NCBI GenBank assembly: GCA_012959595.1
Contig: DUCW01000205.1
Coordinates: forward strand, 3,137-10,961
Direction of reading: 5' to 3'
DNA length: 7,825 bases
Source of the DNA: Gemmatimonadota bacterium
GTDB lineage: Bacteria > Gemmatimonadota > Gemmatimonadetes > Longimicrobiales > Gaopeijiaceae
Shown here piece by piece: positions 1 through 6,028 of the stretch. The notes under the pieces are model-generated. The model was given only the letters and a program-made list of their open reading frames with translations, was not told the origin of the DNA and ran no database searches. The translations under genes were made by a program, and so were the position numbers. How positions within the stretch are numbered: position 1 is the stretch's first letter; every line of letters begins with the position of its first letter.

Positions 1-50
1 ACGTCGGATTCTGGTTCCGAAGAGTCTAGGTTCGAGCCCTAGCGGGGCAA
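1..50 (+). tRNA. tRNA-Gln(CUG), 5' end cut by the window edge
   Basis: This is the 3' part of a tRNA. The anticodon stem TCGGA (4-8) pairs with TCCGA (16-20) around the loop TTCTGGT, which puts anticodon CTG at 11-13, reading the glutamine codon CAG. The variable loop is short. The T arm is CTAGG (26-30), TTCGAGC, CCTAG (38-42). The 3' acceptor strand CGGGGCA lies at 43-49 and the discriminator A at 50. No CCA is encoded. The D arm and 5' acceptor strand lie outside the window, so identity rests on the anticodon. Confidence 0.9.
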
Positions 51-61
51 TGGACAATGTT

Positions 62-145
62 GGAGGGATGGCCGAGTGGCTTAAGGCGACGCCCTGCTAA
101 GGCGTTGGACGCAAGTCCGCGTGGGTTCGAATCCCACTCCCTCCG
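62..145 (+). tRNA. tRNA-Ser(GCU)
   Basis: A complete class II tRNA. The acceptor strand GGAGGGA (62-68) pairs with TCCCTCC (138-144), with discriminator G145, as is usual for serine. The anticodon stem ACGCC/GGCGT (89-93 and 101-105) encloses CTGCTAA, giving anticodon GCT (96-98), which reads AGC and AGU. A long variable arm with a GGAC-GCAA-GTCC hairpin is present. The T arm is GTGGG-TTCGAAT-CCCAC. CCA is not encoded, and a T7 run follows directly. Confidence 0.96.
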
Positions 146-152
146 TTTTTTT
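138..152 (+). terminator. T7 run behind tRNA-Ser(GCU); possible partial terminator or processing signal
   Basis: Seven T residues (146-152) follow the 3' acceptor strand of the tRNA. The T-arm or acceptor helix plus T tract resembles an intrinsic terminator, but another tRNA starts 10 bases later. Partial termination or a 3'-end trimming signal is therefore more likely than full stop of transcription. A T5 run (247-251) follows tRNA-Ser(GGA) in the same way. Confidence 0.25.
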
Positions 153-162
153 GGAATAACAT

Positions 163-246
163 GGACGGGTGGCCGAGTGGCTTAAGGCGCATGATTGGAA
201 ATCATGTGGGTTTACACCTTCGTGGGTTCGAATCCCACCCCGTCCG
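163..246 (+). tRNA. tRNA-Ser(GGA)
   Basis: A complete class II tRNA. The acceptor strand GGACGGG (163-169) pairs with CCCGTCC (239-245), with discriminator G246. The anticodon stem CATGA/TCATG (190-194 and 202-206) encloses TTGGAAA, giving anticodon GGA (197-199), which reads UCC and UCU. A long variable arm and a GTGGG-TTCGAAT-CCCAC T arm are present. The D-arm sequence is nearly identical to that of tRNA-Ser(GCU) upstream. No CCA is encoded, and T5 follows. Confidence 0.96.
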
Positions 247-310
247 TTTTTACATGAATCCCTGTGAGTGATTTCAGAGATCAGTCAGAAGCTTGAAGTC
301 GACTGGAGAT

Positions 311-384
311 CGGGGCGTGGCTCAGCCCGGTAGAGCGCTGCGTTCGGGACGCAGAGGTCCCCGGTTCAAATCCGGGCGCCCCGA
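311..384 (+). tRNA. tRNA-Pro(CGG)
   Basis: A complete class I tRNA. The acceptor strand CGGGGCG (311-317) pairs with CGCCCCG (377-383), with discriminator A384. The anticodon stem CTGCG/CGCAG (338-342 and 350-354) encloses TTCGGGA, giving anticodon CGG (345-347), which reads the proline codon CCG. The T arm is CCCGG-TTCAAAT-CCGGG. CCA is not encoded. The 64-base spacer before it (247-310) shows nothing I can name beyond the T5 run and an 8-base AGTCGACT palindrome. Confidence 0.96.
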
Positions 385-421
385 TTTGAAAGTTTGTAAG
401 CGATGGATCAGGGAACATGAA

Positions 422-504
422 GGAGCCGTCGCATAACTGGTATTGCACCGGTCTCGAAAACCGGCGCCCGAGAGGGTGTGTGGGTTCGAATCCCACCGGC
501 TCCG
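422..504 (+). tRNA. tRNA-Ser(CGA)
   Basis: A complete class II tRNA. The acceptor strand GGAGCCG (422-428) pairs with CGGCTCC (497-503), with discriminator G504. The anticodon stem CCGGT/ACCGG (448-452 and 460-464) encloses CTCGAAA, giving anticodon CGA (455-457), which reads UCG. A long variable arm (CCC-GAGA-GGG core) and a T arm GTGGG-TTCGAAT-CCCAC are present. The D arm (GCA...TGC at 431-433 and 444-446) is unlike that of the other two serine tRNAs here. No T tract follows, and the lipoprotein amidohydrolase gene begins 44 bases later. Confidence 0.95.
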
Positions 505-536
505 TTAATCAGTCAACCACTATTGTCCTCGAAATA

Positions 537-548
537 AGGAAGGAAGGA
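537..548 (+). promoter_or_regulatory. Repeated Shine-Dalgarno (three AGGA units) for the deacylase gene
   Basis: AGGA occurs three times in tandem (537-540, 541-544, 545-548) directly before two adjacent ATG codons (549 and 552). The first copy sits 8 bases from ATG 549 and the second 7 bases from ATG 552, so either start is served; the products differ by one residue. This fixes translation downstream of the tRNA and rules out an in-frame extension back into the tRNA gene. Confidence 0.7.
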
Positions 549-2285
549 ATGATGCGTTCACTATCCGAAGCTCCCATTAAACTTTGGCCGACTGGCTTGG
601 TGTGCCTAGTCCTGTTGACGATTGCAGGCTGCGAGGTAGTACAGGAGCAGGAACCGATGGTTTCCGTCACCCAAGATGTGGATCAATATGATCTAGTGAT
701 TGTGAACGGGCGTATCGTGGACGGCACAGGCAATGGATGGTTTTACGGTGATGTAGGCATTAAAGACCAGAGGATTGTCGAGGTGGGTCCTCGAGGAACG
801 TTGAGCACAACCGCAGCGACAGAGACCATCGATGCTACCGGTCACGTTGTGGCACCAGGGTTTATCGATATCCAAAGCCACTCTCGCTACGATCTCCTGT
901 ACGGAGACAGTAGAGTGATCAGCAAAGTGACGCAGGGGGTGACGACCGAGATTATGGGTGAAGGATCAAGCTCTGCTCCGATTAACCCAAACAGAGAAGG
1001 TGGAGAGGACGAGGAGTTTTTTGAAGCGTTCTCAGGAGAAAGAGGTTTCGATGCATGGCTTCGTGCCATGGATGATCGAGGAACTTCAGTCAACCAGGGA
1101 TCCTTTCTAGGAGCGTCGACTGTGCGCACCTATGCCATGAATTCTAGGATGGGAGTCGCTACGCCGGTTGCTCTAGATACCATGAAAGCAGTGGTCCAAA
1201 GAGCGATGGAAGATGGAGCTTTAGGAATCGCATCTGCTTTAATCTATCCACCGGGAAATTTTGCAGGTACCGATGAGTTGATCGAGATCGCATCTGCTAT
1301 GAAACCCTATGGAGGAGTCTATATCACACACATGCGCTCAGAAGCTGATCAGTTTCTTGAGGCCATTGATGAGGCGATCGAAATCGGGGTCGGGGCTGGT
1401 GTCCCACTCGAGATTTACCACCTAAAGGCTGGTGGCCGTCGAAATTGGCACAAGGCGAGCCAAGCGATCGCTAAAATCGACGCGGCTAGGGCAGCAGGAG
1501 TAGACGTACAGGCAAACATGTACCCCTATACAGCGGGTGGAACGGGACTGACCGCATGCTTCCCACCCTGGGCTTCTGCAGATGGAAAGCTCTTCGACAA
1601 TCTTGCCGATGAGCAGGTAAGGAATCAGATCCGCGATGAGATTCAAAACCAAACTGAAGCATGGGAAAATATGTGTATGCTGGCGACTCCCCAGGGAGTT
1701 TTACTCCTTGGCTTGGAGAAGCAGGAAAATCAGAAGTATGCGGGCCGATACTTGGACGACATTGCGGCCGAATATGGTAAGGACTGGATGGATACCGCGA
1801 TGGATCTGGTGCTATCTGAAGAACAGCGAATAGGAACAATTTATTTCATGATGTCCGAGGACAATGTCCGTCTCCAACTTCAGCAGCCCTGGATCAAATT
1901 CGGGACGGACGCAGGAGGGGTGAATCCCGCTGCGGCTGAGAATCTGGTACACCCTCGATCCTACGGAACTTATCCCCGGATTTTAGGGCGGTACGTACGA
2001 GATGAGAGTGTGCTGTCTCTCGAAGAAGCAGTTCGTAAAATGTCCTCAGCTGTAGCCACTCGACTCTCCATTACAGATCGAGGGTTGCTGGCCGAAGGGT
2101 TCTATGCGGATGTAGTCATCTTCGATCCGGCTACAGTAATCGATCGGGCGACCTACGAAGAGCCCCACCAGTTATCAGTGGGTATTCGAGATGTATTGGT
2201 CAACGGTGTAGCAGTGGTCCGAGACGGTAGTCATACTGGAGAGAAGCCAGGAATGATTGTGCGCGGTCCGGGTTATATCGACTGA
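549..2285 (+). CDS. Lipoprotein amidohydrolase, N-acyl-D-amino-acid deacylase (D-aminoacylase) family
   Basis: A 578-residue protein with a signal peptide ending in the lipobox IAGC, which makes Cys28 the likely lipid-anchored residue. The start at 549 follows the AGGA repeats. The mature protein opens with the usual amidohydrolase small beta-domain (DLVIVNGRIVDGTG), followed by the TIM-barrel entry APGFIDIQSHSR. Likely metal or active-site residues are His111, Glu138 in the GEGS motif, His261 in ITHMRSE, His291 in YHLKAGG and Asp454 in GTDAGG. The conserved HPRSYGTYPRILGRY segment follows Asp454. The 30-residue spacing of the two later histidines equals that of His220 and His250 in Alcaligenes D-aminoacylase. 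Family members hydrolyse N-acyl-D-amino acids or related amides using zinc. Here the usual HxH is QxH and the usual metal-binding Cys region reads GEGS, so the substrate may differ. The gene follows a tRNA with no visible terminator or own promoter and converges with the membrane-protein gene. Family call is confident, substrate is not. Confidence 0.9.
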   Translation: MMRSLSEAPIKLWPTGLVCLVLLTIAGCEVVQEQEPMVSVTQDVDQYDLVIVNGRIVDGTGNGWFYGDVGIKDQRIVEVGPRGTLSTTAATETIDATGHVVAPGFIDIQSHSRYDLLYGDSRVISKVTQGVTTEIMGEGSSSAPINPNREGGEDEEFFEAFSGERGFDAWLRAMDDRGTSVNQGSFLGASTVRTYAMNSRMGVATPVALDTMKAVVQRAMEDGALGIASALIYPPGNFAGTDELIEIASAMKPYGGVYITHMRSEADQFLEAIDEAIEIGVGAGVPLEIYHLKAGGRRNWHKASQAIAKIDAARAAGVDVQANMYPYTAGGTGLTACFPPWASADGKLFDNLADEQVRNQIRDEIQNQTEAWENMCMLATPQGVLLLGLEKQENQKYAGRYLDDIAAEYGKDWMDTAMDLVLSEEQRIGTIYFMMSEDNVRLQLQQPWIKFGTDAGGVNPAAAENLVHPRSYGTYPRILGRYVRDESVLSLEEAVRKMSSAVATRLSITDRGLLAEGFYADVVIFDPATVIDRATYEEPHQLSVGIRDVLVNGVAVVRDGSHTGEKPGMIVRGPGYID

Positions 2286-2320
2286 TTAACAGTTGAGGAC
2301 AACGGTGGAGGGAGACCAGG

Positions 2321-3382
2321 TCATGATTCTGTCTCCTGGAGCAACTTCCACACTCCGTAAGTCAGCAACGGAATCAGGAAGACAACCAAGAAGATCCAAG
2401 TCATCGTTCCATACCCTTTGGCAATGAGGTCTTTAAGTCCGAACTGAGCCATCATGGTGGCGACGACAAGAAGGACAATAGCGATCAAGGGCCGTGCGAA
2501 AGCGGGAAACTCTTTACCCATCTCTTTGAAGGCTTCGGCAAAGCGTTCGTTCACACCGTGAATCATTCCGGTACCCGTCTCGATCAGGGTGCCAAAAAGG
2601 ACCAACTGGAAAAGGATCTGGAAACTCCGAGACCCCAGTGCTTCTAGCATTAGATTCACAGGTACTGTTTCCTCGGCTACTGCGGGGTAATGCCCCGCCA
2701 TGATCAGCATGAGTAGGAAGCCAGGGATGATGGCGATAGGACCTGTGAGCACTCCTGCAAGAAGGGTTTCTTTTCTGGTGTTCAAGTGTCTCACCGAGAA
2801 CAGCAGAACAGGAATGATCGCTACATTGTAGGCTGCGTATCGGATACCACCAAGAACCCACCCCGGTTGTACTGGGGTATCGCTAAGCGAGGAAGAAATT
2901 TCCGGGCCGAAAGTTGCGAGTGACCAGAAAAAGAATACCAAGTAGGTGCCATAAAGGATGAATGACCAGCTGGACAGAACTTTTTCAATTAGCATGCTTC
3001 CAGCAAAAACCAGGAATCCTATAGCTGCCATGATGCTAAGGACTCCGACCCAGTAGGAGACTTGGAAGACTTCTTGAAATATTGAGCCGGAAGCCGATGC
3101 AATGATCGAAAGCACCAAAATCAGAAATGAGAGATAAGTGATCTCGAAAAGGATCCATCCTGGACCCATTAGTTTGCGACAGAAAGTCCGGTAATCGTAG
3201 ACCTGATAGGTCCGTGCGAATTCAAAAGCGACGGCTGCAACCAGCGACCAGAATACCATCGAGACCAACATCATCGACAAGATTCCACCTCTAGGCCCGA
3301 ACGGTAAGAAGAATTCCGCTAACTCCCTGCCTGTTCCATAGCCACCCGCGATCACCACTGATTGGAAAATGAAACCGGGCAT
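2321..3382 (-). CDS. YkvI-family polytopic membrane protein (probable APC/LeuT-fold transporter)
   Basis: At least 353 residues and strongly hydrophobic, with about ten membrane segments at roughly residues 2-20, 33-55, 75-98, 108-130, 136-158, 180-200, 208-235, 253-275, 295-315 and 325-347. The first contains a glycine-rich break (IAGGYGTGREL), as in LeuT-fold carriers and the YkvI group. A polar loop with IETGTGMIHGVNERF follows segment 8. The role is inferred: transport of an amino acid or similar small solute across the inner membrane, substrate unknown. The boundary given uses the first ATG (3382), but that codon has no Shine-Dalgarno and begins immediately at the first membrane segment. 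The reading frame stays open upstream and encodes SDIFRRYL before it, a positively charged lead-in I recall from homologs, so initiation at ATT 3409-3407 is plausible. It is convergent with the deacylase (35-base gap) and divergent from the peptidase. Confidence 0.85.
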   Translation of the reverse strand: MPGFIFQSVVIAGGYGTGRELAEFFLPFGPRGGILSMMLVSMVFWSLVAAVAFEFARTYQVYDYRTFCRKLMGPGWILFEITYLSFLILVLSIIASASGSIFQEVFQVSYWVGVLSIMAAIGFLVFAGSMLIEKVLSSWSFILYGTYLVFFFWSLATFGPEISSSLSDTPVQPGWVLGGIRYAAYNVAIIPVLLFSVRHLNTRKETLLAGVLTGPIAIIPGFLLMLIMAGHYPAVAEETVPVNLMLEALGSRSFQILFQLVLFGTLIETGTGMIHGVNERFAEAFKEMGKEFPAFARPLIAIVLLVVATMMAQFGLKDLIAKGYGTMTWIFLVVFLIPLLTYGVWKLLQETES

Positions 3383-3421
3383 CAGGTACCGTCTGAAGAT
3401 ATCAGAAATTGGCTGGCTCCT
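3383..3421 (-). promoter_or_regulatory. Shine-Dalgarno plus probable AUU start upstream of the YkvI-family gene
   Basis: On the minus strand AGGAG (3421-3417) lies 7 bases before an ATT codon (3409-3407). That codon is in frame with the membrane-protein gene, and the frame is open from a TGA just upstream of the Shine-Dalgarno. No ATG, GTG or TTG exists between that stop and ATG 3382. Initiation at ATT would add nine residues before the ATG-encoded Met (start codon plus SDIFRRYL). AUU is a rare but real bacterial start, as in infC of E. coli. Confidence 0.45.
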
Positions 3422-3616
3422 CGCTCAGGTTTGAAATTAAGGATCGATTAGCTTTCAGCCTGCTAGTATGGGAATGAGTTGTCAAGAAAAATGCAGGTCG
3501 ATAGTTGGTTGGCTACAGGACACCTTCATTTGCTCCATCCAGTGCTCTAGGTACATTGGTAAGACTGAAATATTGGTACTAAACAGTGTCATTCTCACTT
3601 TGGGATGAGGTTTGTT
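3422..3616. promoter_or_regulatory. Divergent intergenic region between the YkvI-family and peptidase genes
   Basis: This roughly 200-base stretch has no gene I can support and must hold both promoters. On the minus strand a consensus TTGACA reads from 3485 to 3480, but no good -10 hexamer lies 16-18 bases downstream. On the plus strand, weak -35/-10-like pairs exist around TTGGTA (3556) and TACTAA (3577), with a short 15-base spacer. Two ATTGGTA copies lie in the peptidase-proximal half. No terminator or riboswitch-like structure was seen. Confidence 0.3.
3555..3578 (+). repeat. ATTGGTA direct repeat pair upstream of the peptidase gene
   Basis: Two perfect 7-base copies at 3555-3561 and 3572-3578, start to start 17 bases, lie about 40-60 bases before the peptidase start. 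Such a pair could be a regulator binding site or chance in AT-rich intergenic DNA. The second copy overlaps the best -10-like sequence. Confidence 0.35.
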
Positions 3617-5152
3617 ATGAAACAACTAGTCACTCTATGTTCTGTGCTACTCTGCTTTTCTGCCTGCAATTCGGATTCCGCATTTGTAAGTGGAGGTGAG
3701 CTTTCGGAAGATGTATCGGCCGCAGCCAACACGATTACTGAAGCAGATTATCTCGAAAAAATTAGCAAGATCGCCCACGACAGTATGGGAGGCAGGAACA
3801 CTCCAAGTGCTGGCCTCAATAAAACGGCAAACTGGATTGCAGAGGAATTCGCCAGATTTGGACTGACCCCCGGTGGAGATGATGGTTCTTTCTTACAGTA
3901 TTATACGATTGAAACTCTACGCCCAAATCCGGGAATGTCTTCGGCCCAGATCGGAGGCAAGAGTCTGGAATTTGGAAGTGACATCGTTGTAGCAAATGGA
4001 GTTGGTCAGGGTGATATCCAGGGCGAGGTCGTTGTTCTGGCGGGTTTGGAGGATCTTTCGGAAGGCGTAGCGTCCAGTATCGATGGGAAAATCGTTCTTG
4101 CGGTGTCCATGCCCGAAGGTTACAGGACTCACAGAAGAGCGATATCTGATCTAAGGCGGGCGGGAGCTTTAGCCGTGCTTGTGGCTACCGAAAAAAATGA
4201 TCAAGAATGGACTGCCACGTCTGATGCTATGACGGCACGCAATACACTGCGGATCGGATCTGGATCTTCGAGCAATAATATTGCTTTCGAAATTAGGGAT
4301 GAGGCGATTGCTGACGTCCTGGTCGAAAATGGGATAGACCTGAATGCACTCAGGAATACCAGAAATTTAGAAGTCATGGAAGCAAATGGAATGCAGGCGA
4401 CTTTGTCACCCCGTTCACAAATGGTCACTCAGGATTCAGCGCCTAATGTGGTCGGCATTTTGGAAGGTAGCGACCCAGATCTGAGGGAAGAGTATATAGC
4501 CTACAGTGCTCACATGGATCATGTGGGTATCGGCAACCCCGATTCTGAGGGAGATAGCATCTATAACGGAGCTGACGACGACGCGTCTGGTACCATCGGG
4601 ATCGTAGAAATCGCTCAAGCTTTTTCCGGAATGAAGGTGAAACCTAAGAGATCAAGCATCTTTTTGTTGGTCAGCGGTGAGGAGAAAGACCTCTGGGGGA
4701 GTGCCTTTTTTGCCGACAATCCTCCAGTTCCAGTCGATCAAATTGTCGCAAATATTAACGCCGATATGATCGGTAGAAATTGGTCTGACACTGTGGTTGT
4801 TATAGGCAAAGAGCATTCGGATTTAGGTGCAACACTGAATCAAGTCAGTAATGTCCACCCAGAACTCGGTTTAGCAACGATCGACGACATCTGGCCAGAA
4901 GAACGATTTTATTTCCGATCAGACCACTACAATTTCGCTCAGAAAGGTATTCCCATACTCTTTTTCTTCAGTGGTGTGCACGAGGACTATCATCAGCCAA
5001 GTGACGAGGTGGATTTAATCGACACGGAAAAAGCTGCGAGGATCAGTAAGATGATTTTTTATCTTGGAAATGAAGTGGCGAACAACCCGAATCGCCCAGA
5101 ATGGAACCCCGACAGCTATCAAGAAATCGTCGTAGAGGGAGGTGGCCGATGA
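3617..5152 (+). CDS. Lipoprotein M28-family zinc metallopeptidase with PA domain
   Basis: A 511-residue exported peptidase. ATG 3617 is preferred because GAGG (3607-3610) lies 6 bases upstream; an in-frame ATG at 3605 has no such site and would add four residues. The signal peptide ends in FSAC (Cys17), indicating a lipoprotein. An N-terminal M28 lead segment (MGGRN...WIAEEFARFGLTP) is followed by a PA-like domain at about 115-255 (GEVVVL, GKIVL, RRAGALAVLVA). The catalytic domain holds the co-catalytic di-zinc set: His299 in AHMDHVG, Asp321 in GADDDASG, the Glu355-Glu356 pair in VSGEEKD, Asp383 in NADMIGRN and His459 in YHQPSDE. All five expected ligand positions are filled, so it should be active as an aminopeptidase or carboxypeptidase outside the inner membrane. 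Only 47 bases separate it from the IYD-like gene, suggesting co-transcription. Substrate preference cannot be read from the sequence. Confidence 0.93.
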   Translation: MKQLVTLCSVLLCFSACNSDSAFVSGGELSEDVSAAANTITEADYLEKISKIAHDSMGGRNTPSAGLNKTANWIAEEFARFGLTPGGDDGSFLQYYTIETLRPNPGMSSAQIGGKSLEFGSDIVVANGVGQGDIQGEVVVLAGLEDLSEGVASSIDGKIVLAVSMPEGYRTHRRAISDLRRAGALAVLVATEKNDQEWTATSDAMTARNTLRIGSGSSSNNIAFEIRDEAIADVLVENGIDLNALRNTRNLEVMEANGMQATLSPRSQMVTQDSAPNVVGILEGSDPDLREEYIAYSAHMDHVGIGNPDSEGDSIYNGADDDASGTIGIVEIAQAFSGMKVKPKRSSIFLLVSGEEKDLWGSAFFADNPPVPVDQIVANINADMIGRNWSDTVVVIGKEHSDLGATLNQVSNVHPELGLATIDDIWPEERFYFRSDHYNFAQKGIPILFFFSGVHEDYHQPSDEVDLIDTEKAARISKMIFYLGNEVANNPNRPEWNPDSYQEIVVEGGGR

Positions 5153-5199
5153 TCAATAGGCCACTATCTCTTGAAGTCTGCTGAACTAGGATCAACAAT

Positions 5200-5916
5200 A
5201 TGGTAGTTCAAATTGGTTTCAGCCCTCTCCCAGAACGGGAAAAGGTTTCAGAAACAGAGATGAAGCGCAGGGCCAATGAATTCCTGGAAGAACTTAAGAG
5301 TCGTCGGACAGTCAGAGATTTTTCTGACCAACCGATCTCCAGAGAGGTAATCGAAAGCTGTATGCTAGCGGCCGGCCGAGCTCCTAGTGGTGCGAATCAA
5401 CAGCCTTGGCATTTCGCAGTAGTGGGAGATCCTGAGACAAAGAAAAAAATCCGCGAAGGTGCTGAGAAGGAAGAGGAAGCTTTTTACGGGGGCCGTGCTG
5501 GGGATGAATGGCTTGAAGCTCTGGCCCATTTAGGAACCAACGCTGAAAAACCATTTCTGGAGAAAGCACCTTATCTGATCGTCATTTTTGCGGAACGCTA
5601 CTCAATAGGCCCGAATGGAAAGAAACTAAAAAACTATTATGTGACTGAATCCGTGGGTATAGCCACGGGCATGTTGATCACCGCAATCAATAAAGTCGGC
5701 CTGGTGTCGCTTACCCACACACCCTCTCCTATGGGGTTCTTAAACGAACTCTTGGATCGGCCGGAGAACGAAAAGCCTTTCTTGATTCTAGTTGTCGGCC
5801 ATCCTGACCCAGATACGACCGTTCCGAACATCACCAAGAAATCTCTCGAGGAGATAGCGACTTTTTGGAATAAGAGATTACACCGATGGATTAGGATTGG
5901 TTTTCTTAATCTGTAA
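5200..5916 (+). CDS. Nitroreductase-fold flavoprotein, iodotyrosine deiodinase (halotyrosine dehalogenase)-like
   Basis: A 238-residue soluble protein; ATG 5200 follows AGGA (5188-5191) by 8 bases. FMN-binding features of the nitroreductase fold are RRTVRDF (Arg35, Arg36, Arg39) and APSGANQQPW (61-70), and a later VSLTHTPSPMG segment near the flavin. The sequence aligns with mammalian iodotyrosine deiodinase over almost its whole length, including NGKK...YY and the RPENEKPF...VGHP...TVP blocks. It keeps the active-site lid triad at matching spacing: Glu92, Tyr96 and Lys117 correspond to mouse Glu153, Tyr157 and Lys178, which grip the amino acid part of the substrate. Iodotyrosine deiodinase reductively removes halide from mono- and di-halotyrosine using FMN. 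The N-terminal membrane anchor of the animal enzyme is absent, and a C-terminal tail of about 15 residues follows the usual end. It is probably transcribed with the upstream peptidase. A general nitroreductase role or BluB is less likely given the triad. Confidence 0.88.
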   Translation: MVVQIGFSPLPEREKVSETEMKRRANEFLEELKSRRTVRDFSDQPISREVIESCMLAAGRAPSGANQQPWHFAVVGDPETKKKIREGAEKEEEAFYGGRAGDEWLEALAHLGTNAEKPFLEKAPYLIVIFAERYSIGPNGKKLKNYYVTESVGIATGMLITAINKVGLVSLTHTPSPMGFLNELLDRPENEKPFLILVVGHPDPDTTVPNITKKSLEEIATFWNKRLHRWIRIGFLNL

Positions 5917-5922
5917 GACAAC

Positions 5923-5991
5923 CTACGTGAGAGTGTGCTCTATCTCTTCTTGGATACGGCTCACCAGTTTGTCGGCTCGTTCTCCAGTCAT
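5923..5991 (-). other. Possible 22-codon minus-strand reading frame in the convergent gap
   Basis: The 112 bases between the flavoprotein and aminotransferase stops hold a short minus-strand frame from ATG 5991 to a TAG at 5923. It encodes a charged, helix-like peptide (MTGERADKLVSRIQEEIEHT...). There is no spaced Shine-Dalgarno, and the frame is closed by a TAA a few codons upstream. It could be the eroded C-terminus of a lost gene or chance. No terminator hairpin with a T tract was seen in this gap. Confidence 0.15.
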
Positions 5992-6028
5992 CTCTTCATA
6001 TTTTGCAATGGCTTAGCTCTAGGACCGA

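Noticed and set aside
281..496. Minus-strand frame whose peptide contains GAPGFEPGTSASRT-like text
   Set aside because: This is the well-known false protein produced by translating the reverse strand of tRNA genes; both tRNA-Pro and tRNA-Ser lie here.
1..504. tRNA cluster as an integration site for a mobile element
   Set aside because: No integrase, duplicated tRNA 3' end or composition break is visible in the flanking genes.
417..548. In-frame upstream extension of the deacylase gene to an ATG at 417
   Set aside because: These codons are the tRNA-Ser(CGA) gene read as protein. The signal peptide and the AGGA repeats place the start at 549 or 552.
2311..2336. Inverted repeat GGAGAC...GTCTCC between the convergent genes
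   Set aside because: The stem is only six pairs with a 14-base loop, overlaps the end of the YkvI-family gene and has no T tract, so I do not call a terminator.
3480..3485. Perfect TTGACA on the minus strand upstream of the YkvI-family gene
   Set aside because: No acceptable -10 hexamer lies at 16-18 bases; the closest TACTAG is at 11-12 bases. It may be real but is not supported as a promoter.
5200..5916. BluB (5,6-dimethylbenzimidazole synthase) as identity of the flavoprotein
   Set aside because: The lid region carries the IYD Glu-Tyr-Lys triad and IYD-specific blocks, and no cobalamin gene is nearby.
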